This document shows positions 24,900 through 33,689 of a stretch of 64,000 nt of DNA, piece by piece. This stretch comes from Klenkia marina. Its GTDB lineage: Bacteria; Actinomycetota; Actinomycetes; Mycobacteriales; Geodermatophilaceae. How positions within the stretch are numbered: position 1 is the stretch's first letter; each line of letters opens with the position of its first letter. The stretch lies in contig NZ_FMUH01000007.1 of NCBI RefSeq assembly GCF_900101025.1, forward strand, positions 1-64,000, given 5' to 3'. A model generated the notes under the pieces. It had not been told where the DNA came from. It saw only the letters and a program-made list of their open reading frames with translations, and searched no databases. Made by a program: the position numbers and the translations under genes.

Positions 24900-26975
24900 A
24901 TGACGAGCAGGCGGGTACGCATCGGCATCGACACCGGTGGCACGTTCACCGACGTGGTGGCGGTCGACGAGGAGTCCGGCGCCACGACCACCACGAAGAC
25001 CCCCTCGACGCCGGGCAACCCGGCCGACGGGTTCCTCGCCGGGGTGCAGAAGGTCCTCGACCTCATGGGCCTCACCGGCGAGGCCGTGACCGCGGTCAGC
25101 CACGGCACCACCGTCGCCACGAACCAGCTGCTCGAGGGCAAGCTCGACCGCATCGGCTTCATCACCACCGAGGGCTACGCCTCGGTGCTCGAGATCGCAC
25201 GGCAGTCGGTGCCCGACGGCTACGGCAACAGCTACTTCTGGGTCAAGCCGCCCCGCATCGTCCCGGCCGACCTGGTGAAGACCGTCGGTGGCCGGCTGGA
25301 CCACACCGGCGCCGAGGTGCGGCCCTTCGACCGCGAGCAGGCCGTCGCCGCGGCCACCTTCTTCAAGGACGCCGGGATCACCACCGTCGGCGTCTGCTTC
25401 CTGCACGCGTACTCGAACGACGCCCACGAGCAGGCCATGCTCGAGGTGCTGCGCGAGGTGCACCCCGAGTGCGTCGTGTCGATCAGCTCCGGCGTGCTGC
25501 GCGAGTACCGCGAGTACGAGCGCTCGGTCACCACGCTGGTCGACGCCGCCGTCAAGCCCAAGGTCGGCGCCTACGTCACCAACATCCGGGCCCGGCTCGA
25601 CGAGCTCGCCCCCGAGGTGCCCTTCTACGTCATGAAGAGCAACGGCGGCGTGCTGAGCGCCGAGGAGGTCGTGCACCAGCCGATCACCACGATGCTCTCC
25701 GGCCCGGCCGCCGGCGCCCTGGGCGCCGCGCTCATCGCCGGCACCGCCGGGTTCGACCGCATCCTCACCTGCGACGGCGGCGGCACCTCCACCGACGTCA
25801 CCGTGGTCATCGACGGCGAGCCCGCGCTCACCACCGAGGGCACGGTGGGCGCCTACCCGTCGAAGATCCCGATGATCGACGTCGTCACCGTGGGCGCCGG
25901 CGGTGGCTCCATCGCGTGGCTGGCCCCCGAGGGCACGCTCAAGGTGGGCCCCAAGAGCGCCGGCGCCGACCCGGGCCCGATGTGCTACCCCAGCCGCGGC
26001 CCCGAGCCCACCGTCACCGACGCCCACGTCGTGCTCGGCCGGATCCCCCCGCACCTGCTGGGCGGGGAGATCCCGCTGTCGGTCGAGGCGGCCACCGGTG
26101 GCCTGGAGACCCTGGGCGGCAAGCTCGGCCTGGCCATGGAGAAGACCGCCACCGGCATCCTCGAGATCTCGGCGTGGAACCAGGCCAACGCCCTGCGCCA
26201 GGTCACCGTCGCCCGCGGCCTCGACGTCCGCGACTTCACCCTCACCACGTTCGGCGGCTCGGGCTCCCTGCTGGCCTGCCGGCTGATGGACATCCTCGGC
26301 CTGCCGCGCACGCTGGTGCCGCCGAACCCGGGCAACGTCAGCGCGTTCGGGCTGCTCACGGTCGACGTCCGCAACGACTACGTGCAGACCATGATCACCA
26401 AGCACGCCGCCCTCGACGCGGGTGTCGTGGCGGCCGCCTACGGCGACCTGGAGGCCCAGGCCGCCACCGCCCTGGACGGCGAGGGCTTCGCCCGCGACGA
26501 GCAGCGCATGCAGCGCACGGCCGACCTGCGCTACGTCGGGCAGGCCTTCGAGGTGCGGGTCCCCGTGCCCGACGGCGACCTCGACGACGCCGCGCTGGCC
26601 ACCGTGGCCGAGGCGTTCCACGCCGCGCACCGTCAGCTCTACGGCTACGACTTCGCCGCCGACCCCCGCCAGGCGGTCGAGTGGGTCAACCTGCGCGTCA
26701 GCGGCATCGGCCCGATCCGCCGTCCCGACCTGGTGGCCCGGCCCGACCGCACCGAGGGGTCGGTCGCCGACGCCGTCAGCGGCTCGCGGCGGGTGTTCTT
26801 CGACGAGTGGGTCGACACCCCCACCTACACCCGCACCGACCTGCAGCCCGGCGACGTCGTCGTCGGCCCGGCGATCGTCGAGGAGTTCGGCTCCACGGTG
26901 CCGGTGCACCCCGGCTTCGTCGCCACCGTCGACAGCTACTCCAACCTGCTGCTCACCAAGGAGACCGCGCGATGA
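24900..26975 (+). CDS. hyuA: Hydantoinase/oxoprolinase subunit A (HyuA), ATP-dependent
   Basis: The 691-residue protein begins with the family's ASKHA-type ATP site RIGIDTGGTFTDVVAVD (7-23). A second nucleotide motif, CDGGGTSTDVTVVIDG, and SNGGVLSAEEV are in the middle. The family pairs an ATPase subunit A with a subunit B for ATP-driven hydrolysis or carboxylation: N-methylhydantoinase, 5-oxoprolinase, caprolactamase, acetone and acetophenone carboxylases. The gene overlaps hyuB by four bases. It carries the same operator as the pyrimidine-type catabolic operons, so the substrate may be a cyclic amide or ureide from nucleobase breakdown. That is an inference. Confidence 0.9.
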   Translation: MTSRRVRIGIDTGGTFTDVVAVDEESGATTTTKTPSTPGNPADGFLAGVQKVLDLMGLTGEAVTAVSHGTTVATNQLLEGKLDRIGFITTEGYASVLEIARQSVPDGYGNSYFWVKPPRIVPADLVKTVGGRLDHTGAEVRPFDREQAVAAATFFKDAGITTVGVCFLHAYSNDAHEQAMLEVLREVHPECVVSISSGVLREYREYERSVTTLVDAAVKPKVGAYVTNIRARLDELAPEVPFYVMKSNGGVLSAEEVVHQPITTMLSGPAAGALGAALIAGTAGFDRILTCDGGGTSTDVTVVIDGEPALTTEGTVGAYPSKIPMIDVVTVGAGGGSIAWLAPEGTLKVGPKSAGADPGPMCYPSRGPEPTVTDAHVVLGRIPPHLLGGEIPLSVEAATGGLETLGGKLGLAMEKTATGILEISAWNQANALRQVTVARGLDVRDFTLTTFGGSGSLLACRLMDILGLPRTLVPPNPGNVSAFGLLTVDVRNDYVQTMITKHAALDAGVVAAAYGDLEAQAATALDGEGFARDEQRMQRTADLRYVGQAFEVRVPVPDGDLDDAALATVAEAFHAAHRQLYGYDFAADPRQAVEWVNLRVSGIGPIRRPDLVARPDRTEGSVADAVSGSRRVFFDEWVDTPTYTRTDLQPGDVVVGPAIVEEFGSTVPVHPGFVATVDSYSNLLLTKETAR

Positions 26976-28840
26976 CCGCCTCGCAGACCCCCGAGCAGAC
27001 CACCGCCGCGGACCCGGTCCTCGTCGAGATCGTCGCCGGCACGCTGGCCGCGATCGAGATGGAGGTCGAGACCGCCATCGGACGCACCTCGCGCTCCCCG
27101 ATGATCCGCGACGCGCACGACTTCCGGGCCGGCATCCACGACCGCCAGCTGCGCAAGCTGACCGGCCGCTCGTACTCCGCGCTGGTGCAGCCGGTGGTGC
27201 GCGACTACCCGATCGACCAGATGAACGTGGGCGACGTCTTCTTCCACAACGACGTCTACCTCTCCGAGGGGGGCATCGGCCACCTGCCCGACCTCTGCGT
27301 CACCGTCCCGGTGTTCGCCGAGGGCGAGGTGGTCGCCTTCATCCAGGCGTTCGGCCACCACGACGACATCGGCGGCGCCGTCCCCGGCTCCATGCCCTCG
27401 GCGGCGACCAGCATGTTCGAGGAGGGCCTGATGGTCCCCCCGATCAAGCTGTGGGACCGCGGCGTGCCCAACGAGTCGGCGCTGAAGATCATGACCCGCA
27501 ACTCGCGGATGCCCGACTCGCTGGCCGCCGACCTCGACGCCGAGTGCTCGGCCTGCCTGGCCGGCGCCCGCCGCCTGGGCGAGCTGTTCGAGCGCTACGG
27601 GGTCGCGGCGGTCGAGGCGTGCTTCGACGCGATCCTGGCCAACTCGACCGAGGTCTACCGCACCGAGATCCTCAGCCAGATCCCCGACGGCACCTACGTC
27701 TGGGAGGACTACGCCGAGCACGACGGCGTCGACGAGCCGATGCTGCACCGCCAGCGGATCACGCTGATCATGGACTCGACCGCCGACGTCCCGCTGGTCA
27801 TCGACTTCACCGGCACCGGGCCGCAGGCCAAGGGCCCGATCAACCACTGCGGCGACTACTCCGACGGCAACTTCCTCAAGAAGTGGCTCGCGCCGATCCT
27901 GCGCAACCTGGCGGCGACGCCCGAGCGCATGGCCGAGCTCGACGTCAACGAGGGCGTCGTCCCGCTCATCGAGATGCGCTTCCCGGAGAAGGGCACGCTG
28001 CTCACCCCGGTGTTCCCCGCACCCACCAACGCCCGCACGTTCGTGATCCTGCGGCTGCTGGGCGTGCTGGCCGGGGTGCTGGCCAAGGCCACCGGCGGCC
28101 GCATGCCCGCCGACCAGGAGACGATCCGGTACACCGGTGTGTACGGGACCGACTTCGACGGCGAGCCCTACCTCATGCGCGAGGTGCTCGGCGGCGGCTC
28201 GGGCGGGCGGTACTACGCCGACGGCGAGGACACCATCCACGTCGTCCCCGACTCCCGGAACCTGCCCACGGAGTTCACCGAGGGCCGCTTCCCGCTGCGC
28301 ATCGAGGCCCTGGGCCTGGCCCTGGACTCCGGCGGCCCCGGCCGATACCGCGGTGGCTGCGGCTACGAGAAGCACATCCGGGTGCTGCGCGACGCGCACT
28401 TCATGTCCATCGCCGACCGCTCGATCCTGGCCTGCTGGGGCGTCAAGGGCGGCAAGGCCGGCCGACCGTTCCAGATCACGGTCGACCCGGGTGGCCCCGA
28501 CGAGCACGAGGTCGACGCCCTCGCCGACGCCGAGCCGCTGAAGGCCGGCACCGTCGTGCGGGTGCGGACGACGGGCGGCGGTGGCTGGGGCGACCCGCTC
28601 GACCGGCCGGTCGAGGAGGTCCTCCAGGACATCGCGTGGCTCAAGGTGAGCGTCGAGGGCGCCCGTCGCGACTACGGCGTGGTGGTGGACGCCGACGGCG
28701 ACGCCGACCTCACCGCCACCGAGGCGCTGCGCGAGGAGATGCGGGCCGCCCGCACCGGCGAGGAGCCGTTCTTCGACCGCGGTCCCGGCTACGCCACCCT
28801 GTCCGGCGGCGCGGCGTTCAACGAGTTCGACGTCCTCTGA
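26972..28840 (+). CDS. hyuB: Hydantoinase/oxoprolinase subunit B (HyuB)
   Basis: ATG 26972 overlaps the hyuA stop (ATGA). The 622-residue protein shows subunit B hallmarks: SRSPMIRDAHDFRAGI, FFHNDVYLSEGGIGHLPD, GHHDDIGGAVPGSM and DFTGTGPQ. Gly-rich TTGGGGWGDPLDRP near the C-terminus is also typical. With HyuA it would form the ATP-dependent amidohydrolase or carboxylase complex. A carboxylase would normally need a small third subunit, and none follows here. This favours hydrolysis of a cyclic amide such as a hydantoin or oxoproline-like ring. A terminator follows the stop. Confidence 0.9.
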   Translation: MTASQTPEQTTAADPVLVEIVAGTLAAIEMEVETAIGRTSRSPMIRDAHDFRAGIHDRQLRKLTGRSYSALVQPVVRDYPIDQMNVGDVFFHNDVYLSEGGIGHLPDLCVTVPVFAEGEVVAFIQAFGHHDDIGGAVPGSMPSAATSMFEEGLMVPPIKLWDRGVPNESALKIMTRNSRMPDSLAADLDAECSACLAGARRLGELFERYGVAAVEACFDAILANSTEVYRTEILSQIPDGTYVWEDYAEHDGVDEPMLHRQRITLIMDSTADVPLVIDFTGTGPQAKGPINHCGDYSDGNFLKKWLAPILRNLAATPERMAELDVNEGVVPLIEMRFPEKGTLLTPVFPAPTNARTFVILRLLGVLAGVLAKATGGRMPADQETIRYTGVYGTDFDGEPYLMREVLGGGSGGRYYADGEDTIHVVPDSRNLPTEFTEGRFPLRIEALGLALDSGGPGRYRGGCGYEKHIRVLRDAHFMSIADRSILACWGVKGGKAGRPFQITVDPGGPDEHEVDALADAEPLKAGTVVRVRTTGGGGWGDPLDRPVEEVLQDIAWLKVSVEGARRDYGVVVDADGDADLTATEALREEMRAARTGEEPFFDRGPGYATLSGGAAFNEFDVL

Positions 28841-28854
28841 CGGAGGACCCCGTA

Positions 28855-28886
28855 CGGCGCCGGTCCCCCACTGGGGGCCGGCGCCG
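28855..28886 (+). terminator. Terminator of hyuAB
   Basis: GGCGCCGG-t-CCCCC pairs with GGGGGCCGGCGCC around an ACT loop, 16 bases after the hyuB stop. Confidence 0.75.
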
Positions 28887-28955
28887 TCGTCGTCCCGGGG
28901 GGTGATGGTGATCATCTCGGCTTGACCACGTGGCGGCGCTGCCGACGGTGCGGGC

Positions 28956-29294
28956 ATGGACATCAACGCGTTGACCGTGGACCGCGGCACCCCGCAGGCC
29001 ACCTTCATGGCGTCGGTGCGCGCCTCCGCCACCACGACCCAGGCCGCCCAGGACGCCCCGGGCGCGAAGCAGGGCGCCGTCAGCCCCCAGGCCGCCGCGC
29101 TCCAGGCGCTGCGCGCGGACCTCGACGCCGCCCAGGCGGCGCTGCGGCAGGCCGAGCAGAGCCAGGCCGGCCAGGACGCCGTCGCCGCAGCCCGGCAGCG
29201 GGTCGCCCTCGCCGCGCAGGCCCTTGCCGACGCCCAGCTCCGCCAGGCCCAGCAGGCCGGCGTCTCGGGTGGCTCGATCGACACCTACGCCTGA
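28956..29294 (+). CDS. Small hypothetical helical protein
   Basis: The 112-residue protein is rich in Ala and Gln. After a short N-terminus (MDINALTVDRGTP) residues about 45-100 form a regular heptad-like helix (ALQALRADLDAAQAALRQAE, then VAAARQRVALAAQALADAQL) likely to be a coiled coil. There is no signal peptide or membrane segment. I do not recognise the family. The GC-ending codons and a following small gene 10 bases away support a real two-gene unit. Confidence 0.65.
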   Translation: MDINALTVDRGTPQATFMASVRASATTTQAAQDAPGAKQGAVSPQAAALQALRADLDAAQAALRQAEQSQAGQDAVAAARQRVALAAQALADAQLRQAQQAGVSGGSIDTYA

Positions 29295-29304
29295 CGCTGG
29301 GGGC

Positions 29305-29454
29305 ATGACCGACCCCGAGAAGGACCCGTCCGGCACCTCGTCCGACGGCGAGGCCCAGCTGCACCCCGGCCCCCGCGACGAGGGCGGCGAGGGCGGCATG
29401 GCCACCCGCGAGCTGAAGGCCCACGAGGCCGAGGACCACGAGCAGGGCGACTAA
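29305..29454 (+). CDS. Very small acidic hypothetical protein
   Basis: The 49-residue protein is strongly hydrophilic and acidic (MTDPEKDPSGTSSDGEAQ, ending EAEDHEQGD), with no hydrophobic core, so it is probably disordered. It starts 10 bases after the previous small gene, with a GGGGG stretch as ribosome site. Its end overlaps the convergent Mur ligase gene by four bases. Function is unknown. Confidence 0.5.
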   Translation: MTDPEKDPSGTSSDGEAQLHPGPRDEGGEGGMATRELKAHEAEDHEQGD

Positions 29455-31001
29455 CCCGCCAGCCGGCGACGGCCCTCCCCCAGCGCGGCCCGCGCCACGT
29501 CGGCGTCGGCGAACCGCTGCGCCGTCGCCGGGTCCAGTGCCCCGGGCGCGTCCTGCAGCAGGGTCTCGTGCCCACGCCCGACCACCAGGACGACGTCCTC
29601 CGGCCCGGCCGCGTCGACGGCCGCCGTGATCGCCGCCCGCCGGTCGAGCACGGTGCGCACCCGGGCGTTGGACCCGAGCAGGCCCACCGCGAGCTCGGCG
29701 ACGATGGCCGCCGGGTCCTCGCCGTGGCTGCCCTCGTTGGTGAGCCAGACGTGGTCGGCGGCCCGGGCCGCGGTGCCCAGCCCCTGCCGCTTCCACCGGT
29801 CCCGGGCCCCGCGGGCCCCGAGCACGAGGTGCACCTCGCCGTACGGGCGCAGCTCCGACGCGGTGGCCACCGCGTCGGCCAACGCCCCGGGAGTGTGCGC
29901 GTAGTCGACGACCACCAGTGGTGACCCCGGGGCGGTGAGCAGGGTGTTCCGCCCGTCCGGGGGCGCCACGGACGCCAAGCGGCGCGCTGCGGTGGCCGGG
30001 GCGACCCCCATCGCCACGGCGGCGGCCCAGGCGGCGGCCAGGTTGGTGACGTGCACCCGGCCGACGACGGGGCTGCGCACGAGGTGGCGTCCTCCGTCGT
30101 GCTCGAGCAGCACCTCGGTGCCCGCAGCGCCACTGGTGCCGCGCAGCACCCGGACGTCGCAGTCGGCGTCGTGGCCGACGCGGGTCACCGGGACCACCGC
30201 CTGGTCGGCCAGCCGCCGCCCCCACGGGTCGTCGGTGACGACGACGGCGGCTCGAGCCCGGTCGGGGGTGAACAGCCGGGCCTTGCTGGCCCAGTACTGC
30301 TCGAGGGTGCCGTGGTGGTCCAGGTGGTCGGGCTCGAACCCGGTGAACACCGCGACCTCGGCGCACAGGCCGTCGACCCGTCCGACGTCGACCGCGATCG
30401 AGGACGCCTCGACGACCGCCGTGGTGGCGCCGCGCTGCACCATCCAGCGCAGCAGCCGGTGCAGGTCGGGCGCCTCCGGGGTGGTCAGCGCCGTGCTGCG
30501 GGTGTGTCGGCCGACGGTCGCGCCCACCGTCGTGAGCAGCCCGCACCGGCCGCCCAGCGCCCCGGCGAGCAGGGTGCTCGTCGTCGTCTTGCCGTTGCTG
30601 CCGGTGACCGCGACGACGCGCAACCGGTCGGCCGGGTCCCCGGCCAGCAGCGCGCCGACCGGGCCGAGCACCGCCCGCACGGCGGGCACGACGAGCACCG
30701 GCACACCCAGGTCGTGCGGCAGCCGGTCGGGCCGGTCGGCGAGCACCGCGACGGCACCGGCGGCCACGGCGGCCGCCGCGTGCTCGTGGCCGTCGGACCG
30801 GGCGCCGCGCACGCAGGCGAACAGGTCGCCCGGTGCGACCCGGCGGGAATCCATCACGAGGGCGTCCACGACCGGGCCGGCAGGCGGCAGCGCCGCCCCG
30901 GCGCGGGCGGCGACGGCGGCCAGGGGTGTCCAGCGGGACGGCGGATCAGCGAGCACCAGCGCCTCTTCAGTGGGGACGACGAGGGCGCGGACTCGACCCA
31001 C
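29451..31001 (-). CDS. MurE-like Mur ligase paralogue without the DNPR motif
   Basis: The 516-residue protein has the three Mur ligase domains. These are a UDP-sugar domain with DSRRVAPGDLFACVRG (51-66), the ATP loop VTGSNGKTTT (132-141) with TTPEAPDLHRLL and DHLDHHGT, and a C-terminal domain with DYAHTPGAL. The amino-acid-specifying DNPR motif of MurE, expected near residues 421-426, reads TNEGSHGEDP. The usual VSSHA is ASSIA. It therefore probably does not add diaminopimelate. It stands alone, far from any division cluster seen here. It could ligate a different amino acid onto a muropeptide or act in a secondary pathway. Confidence 0.8.
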   Translation of the reverse strand: MGRVRALVVPTEEALVLADPPSRWTPLAAVAARAGAALPPAGPVVDALVMDSRRVAPGDLFACVRGARSDGHEHAAAAVAAGAVAVLADRPDRLPHDLGVPVLVVPAVRAVLGPVGALLAGDPADRLRVVAVTGSNGKTTTSTLLAGALGGRCGLLTTVGATVGRHTRSTALTTPEAPDLHRLLRWMVQRGATTAVVEASSIAVDVGRVDGLCAEVAVFTGFEPDHLDHHGTLEQYWASKARLFTPDRARAAVVVTDDPWGRRLADQAVVPVTRVGHDADCDVRVLRGTSGAAGTEVLLEHDGGRHLVRSPVVGRVHVTNLAAAWAAAVAMGVAPATAARRLASVAPPDGRNTLLTAPGSPLVVVDYAHTPGALADAVATASELRPYGEVHLVLGARGARDRWKRQGLGTAARAADHVWLTNEGSHGEDPAAIVAELAVGLLGSNARVRTVLDRRAAITAAVDAAGPEDVVLVVGRGHETLLQDAPGALDPATAQRFADADVARAALGEGRRRLAG

Positions 31002-31043
31002 CGGTCATCATGGGGACCTCGCGCCCGGCCCGGCCACCGGAGC

Positions 31044-31643
31044 TCAGGCTGCGGTGCGCCCCCGGGCCACGGCCCGCACCACCGGGGCCAGCGCCTCGGC
31101 GATGAGCGCGTAGCCGGCCGACGACGGGTGGAACCGGTCGGCCGAGAACAGCGCCGGCTGCGCCCGGAACCGCTCGCCGAGCTCGGTGCCGATCGGCACG
31201 GCCACCCCTCCGGCGGCCCGCACGGCCCCGGTCTGCCGGCGCTGCAGCTCGGCGCTCGCCGTCGCCACCAGGGCCTGGAAGGCCGGTGGCACCCACGGCA
31301 CGGTCGAGAGGTCCGGCGCCGGGACGACCAGGACGTCGGCGCCCAGGAGCCGGAGGTCCTGCACCGCCGCGCCCAGCTGCTCGGCGGCGGTGGCCGGCGG
31401 CACCAACCGGGTCAGGTCGTTGGCGCCCACCACGACCAGCGCGAGGTCGCACCGGGTCACCGACCGCACCTGCCCGGCCAGGGCGGCCGACACCGCACCC
31501 GGCACCGCCACGACCTGCAGCGTCGCGTCGACGCCGTCCTCGGCCAGCGCGGCGACCAGCCGGGGCCCGATCGCGTCGGCCGGTCGGGCGGCCCCCGTGC
31601 CGAAGGCGATGGAGTCGCCGAGCACGGCGAGGGAGAAGCTCAC
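31044..31643 (-). CDS. SGNH/GDSL-family hydrolase
   Basis: The GTG start at 31643 gives 199 residues. Block I is LGDSIAFGTGA (residues 7-17, nucleophile Ser in GDS), block III VVVGANDLT, and block V DRFHPSSAGYAL with the catalytic Asp and His. All blocks are in the right order, so an esterase or lipase-like activity is secure, but the ester is unknown. There is no signal peptide, so it acts in the cytosol. The reading frame stays open far upstream, but that part is antisense to the phosphofructokinase gene. Confidence 0.83.
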   Translation of the reverse strand: MSFSLAVLGDSIAFGTGAARPADAIGPRLVAALAEDGVDATLQVVAVPGAVSAALAGQVRSVTRCDLALVVVGANDLTRLVPPATAAEQLGAAVQDLRLLGADVLVVPAPDLSTVPWVPPAFQALVATASAELQRRQTGAVRAAGGVAVPIGTELGERFRAQPALFSADRFHPSSAGYALIAEALAPVVRAVARGRTAA

Positions 31644-31772
31644 GGTGGTCGAACGGGCCCGGTCACCGCCCTGTTCCGCGCCGGCAACACGTCTGGGACG
31701 TCTACCCCGTTCGTGCAGGTCAGCGGCGAGCCGGGGTCCCCGCCGGGGCGCGGGACAGGGCACCATGGAGGC

Positions 31773-33110
31773 ATGGACACCGACGAGCAGCTCCAGCTGA
31801 CCCCGGAGAACCTCGCCGTCCGCACCCTCGGGGAGCTGACCGTCCCCTCCCCCCTCGACGGCGGCCTGCTCGAGCGCGGCGAGTCGGTGCACTACGTCGG
31901 CGAGCACGACCGCGTGCTGGTCGACGGCACGCTGGGCGTGGCCGCCCGGCGGGGCGTGCCGGTGGACGAGCTGCCCACCTTCGAGCCCGGCGGCCCGCGG
32001 CGCTCGCTGTACTTCGACCCCAAGAAGACCAAGGTCGGCATCGTGACCTGCGGCGGCCTCTGCCCGGGTCTGAACAACGTCATCCGCGGCCTGGTCGGCG
32101 AGCTCGCCGAGCACTACGGCGTGCACTCGGTGCTCGGGTTCCGCGACGGCTACCTGGGGCTGACCCCCGACGGCGACGAGCCGCTGGACCTCACCCCGGA
32201 GTCGGTGCGCTGGATCAACCAGCAGGGCGGCACCGTGCTGGGCACCTCGCGCGGCGGCCAGGACCCCAAGGTGATGGTCGAGACGCTGCGGCTGCGGCAG
32301 ATCGACATCCTGTTCGTGATCGGCGGCGACGGGTCGCTGCGCGGCGCCCAGGCCATCGCCGACGAGGCCACCCGGCAGGGTCTGGCGATCGCGGTGGTCG
32401 GCGTCCCCAAGACCATCGACAACGACATCCCCTGGATCGACCGCAGCTTCGGCTTCCAGACCGCCTTCGGCCGGGCCGCGGAGTCGATCCGTGCGGCGGC
32501 CACCGAGGCGCGCTCGCACCGCGGCGGCGTCGGGCTGGTCAAGCTCATGGGCCGGCACTCCGGGTTCATCGCCGCCTACGCCACCCTGGCCAGCGACGAC
32601 GTCGACCTCGTGCTCATCCCCGAGGTCCCCATGCCCCTGGACGGCGACCGCGGCGTGCTGGCGCACGTGCAGCGGGTGCTCGACGAGCAGGGCCACGCGG
32701 TGATCGTGGTGGCCGAGGGCTACGGGCAGGACATGTTCGCCGGGGTCGAGGGCGGCGCCGACGCCTCGGGCAACGCCAAGCTCTTCGACATCGGCAAGAA
32801 GCTGCGCGACGAGCTGAGCAGCCACCTGAACGCCAGCGGCGTGCCGTTCCAGCTGCGCTACGTGGACCCCGGCTACGCCATCCGCAGCGTGCCGGCCAAC
32901 AGCCACGACTCGGTCTACTGCACCCGGCTGGCGCAGGCCGCCGTCCACGCGGCCATGGCCGGGCGCACGGCGACGGTGGCCGGGCGCTGGCACGGCCGGT
33001 TCGTGAACCTGCCGATCCCGCTGGTCACCCGCACCCGCAACCAGGTCGACCCGCGCGGTGACCTGTGGCTCTCGGTCCTGGAGGCCACCGGCCAGCCGGT
33101 GCACGTCTGA
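31773..33110 (+). CDS. pfkA: 6-phosphofructokinase (ATP-dependent, long-N-terminus group)
   Basis: The 445-residue protein carries an extra N-terminus of about 85 residues, as in plant/trypanosomatid-like group III enzymes. The nucleotide loop TCGGLCPGLNNVIRG lies at about 91-105. GGDGSLRGAQ has Gly where PPi-dependent enzymes have Asp, and PKTIDNDI has Asn where they have Gly-Asp, so ATP is the expected donor. GRHSGFIA and AEGY complete the substrate site. It phosphorylates fructose 6-phosphate in glycolysis. It is divergent from the SGNH gene, with no operon partner. Confidence 0.9.
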   Translation: MDTDEQLQLTPENLAVRTLGELTVPSPLDGGLLERGESVHYVGEHDRVLVDGTLGVAARRGVPVDELPTFEPGGPRRSLYFDPKKTKVGIVTCGGLCPGLNNVIRGLVGELAEHYGVHSVLGFRDGYLGLTPDGDEPLDLTPESVRWINQQGGTVLGTSRGGQDPKVMVETLRLRQIDILFVIGGDGSLRGAQAIADEATRQGLAIAVVGVPKTIDNDIPWIDRSFGFQTAFGRAAESIRAAATEARSHRGGVGLVKLMGRHSGFIAAYATLASDDVDLVLIPEVPMPLDGDRGVLAHVQRVLDEQGHAVIVVAEGYGQDMFAGVEGGADASGNAKLFDIGKKLRDELSSHLNASGVPFQLRYVDPGYAIRSVPANSHDSVYCTRLAQAAVHAAMAGRTATVAGRWHGRFVNLPIPLVTRTRNQVDPRGDLWLSVLEATGQPVHV

Positions 33111-33111
33111 G

Positions 33112-33669
33112 TCAGCGGCGGACGGCGTGGCGGACGGCGACGAAGCCGCCGACCCGCCGGGTGCTGAGCAGCTCCAGGGCCAGCGGGACGTCGTCGGGCA
33201 GCGCCCTCAGGCCGCGGCCGACGACGGCGGGGGCCAGCAGCAGGTGCACCTCGTCGACCAGGCCGGCGCGGAAGGCGTGCGCGGCCAGCGTCGGCCCGTC
33301 CACGGTGACGTCGAGCTCGGCGTCGCGCACCAGCGCGGCCACCTCGGCGGGGTCGAACGAGCGCACCAGCCGGGTGCGGGCGGTGACGACGTCCTGGAGC
33401 GTGGTGGAGACGACGACCTTCTCGGCCCGCTGCCAGTGCCGGGCGAACTCGGCCTCGCCGGCGTCGCCCTCGGCCCACGAGGGGTCGGTCTCCCAGCCCT
33501 GCATGAGCTCGTACATGCGGCGGCCGTGCAGGAACGTGCCGATGCGTGCGGTGTCGGCGTTGACCGCGGCCAGCACCTCGGGCTCGGGGAAGGCGAAGCC
33601 GAAGTCACCCCCGGCGTCGGCCACGAAGCCGTCGAGCGAGCAGATCGCGGAGTACAGCAGCTTCGCCAC
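33112..33669 (-). CDS. Dihydrofolate-reductase-like (RibD C-terminal domain) protein
   Basis: The GTG start at 33669 gives 185 residues. The fold pattern is that of the RibD C-terminal/YwjB group: KLLYSAICSLDGFVADAGGDF at the N-terminus, GRRMYELM, VVSTTLQDV and TVDGPTLAAHAFRAGLVDE. These small NADPH-binding reductases are common in actinobacteria and their substrates are unknown. The stop is one base from the convergent phosphofructokinase stop. It follows the DUF1295 gene by 20 bases on the same strand, so the two are probably co-transcribed. Confidence 0.8.
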   Translation of the reverse strand: MAKLLYSAICSLDGFVADAGGDFGFAFPEPEVLAAVNADTARIGTFLHGRRMYELMQGWETDPSWAEGDAGEAEFARHWQRAEKVVVSTTLQDVVTARTRLVRSFDPAEVAALVRDAELDVTVDGPTLAAHAFRAGLVDEVHLLLAPAVVGRGLRALPDDVPLALELLSTRRVGGFVAVRHAVRR

Positions 33670-33689
33670 CGCGCCAGCATGGACCTCGA

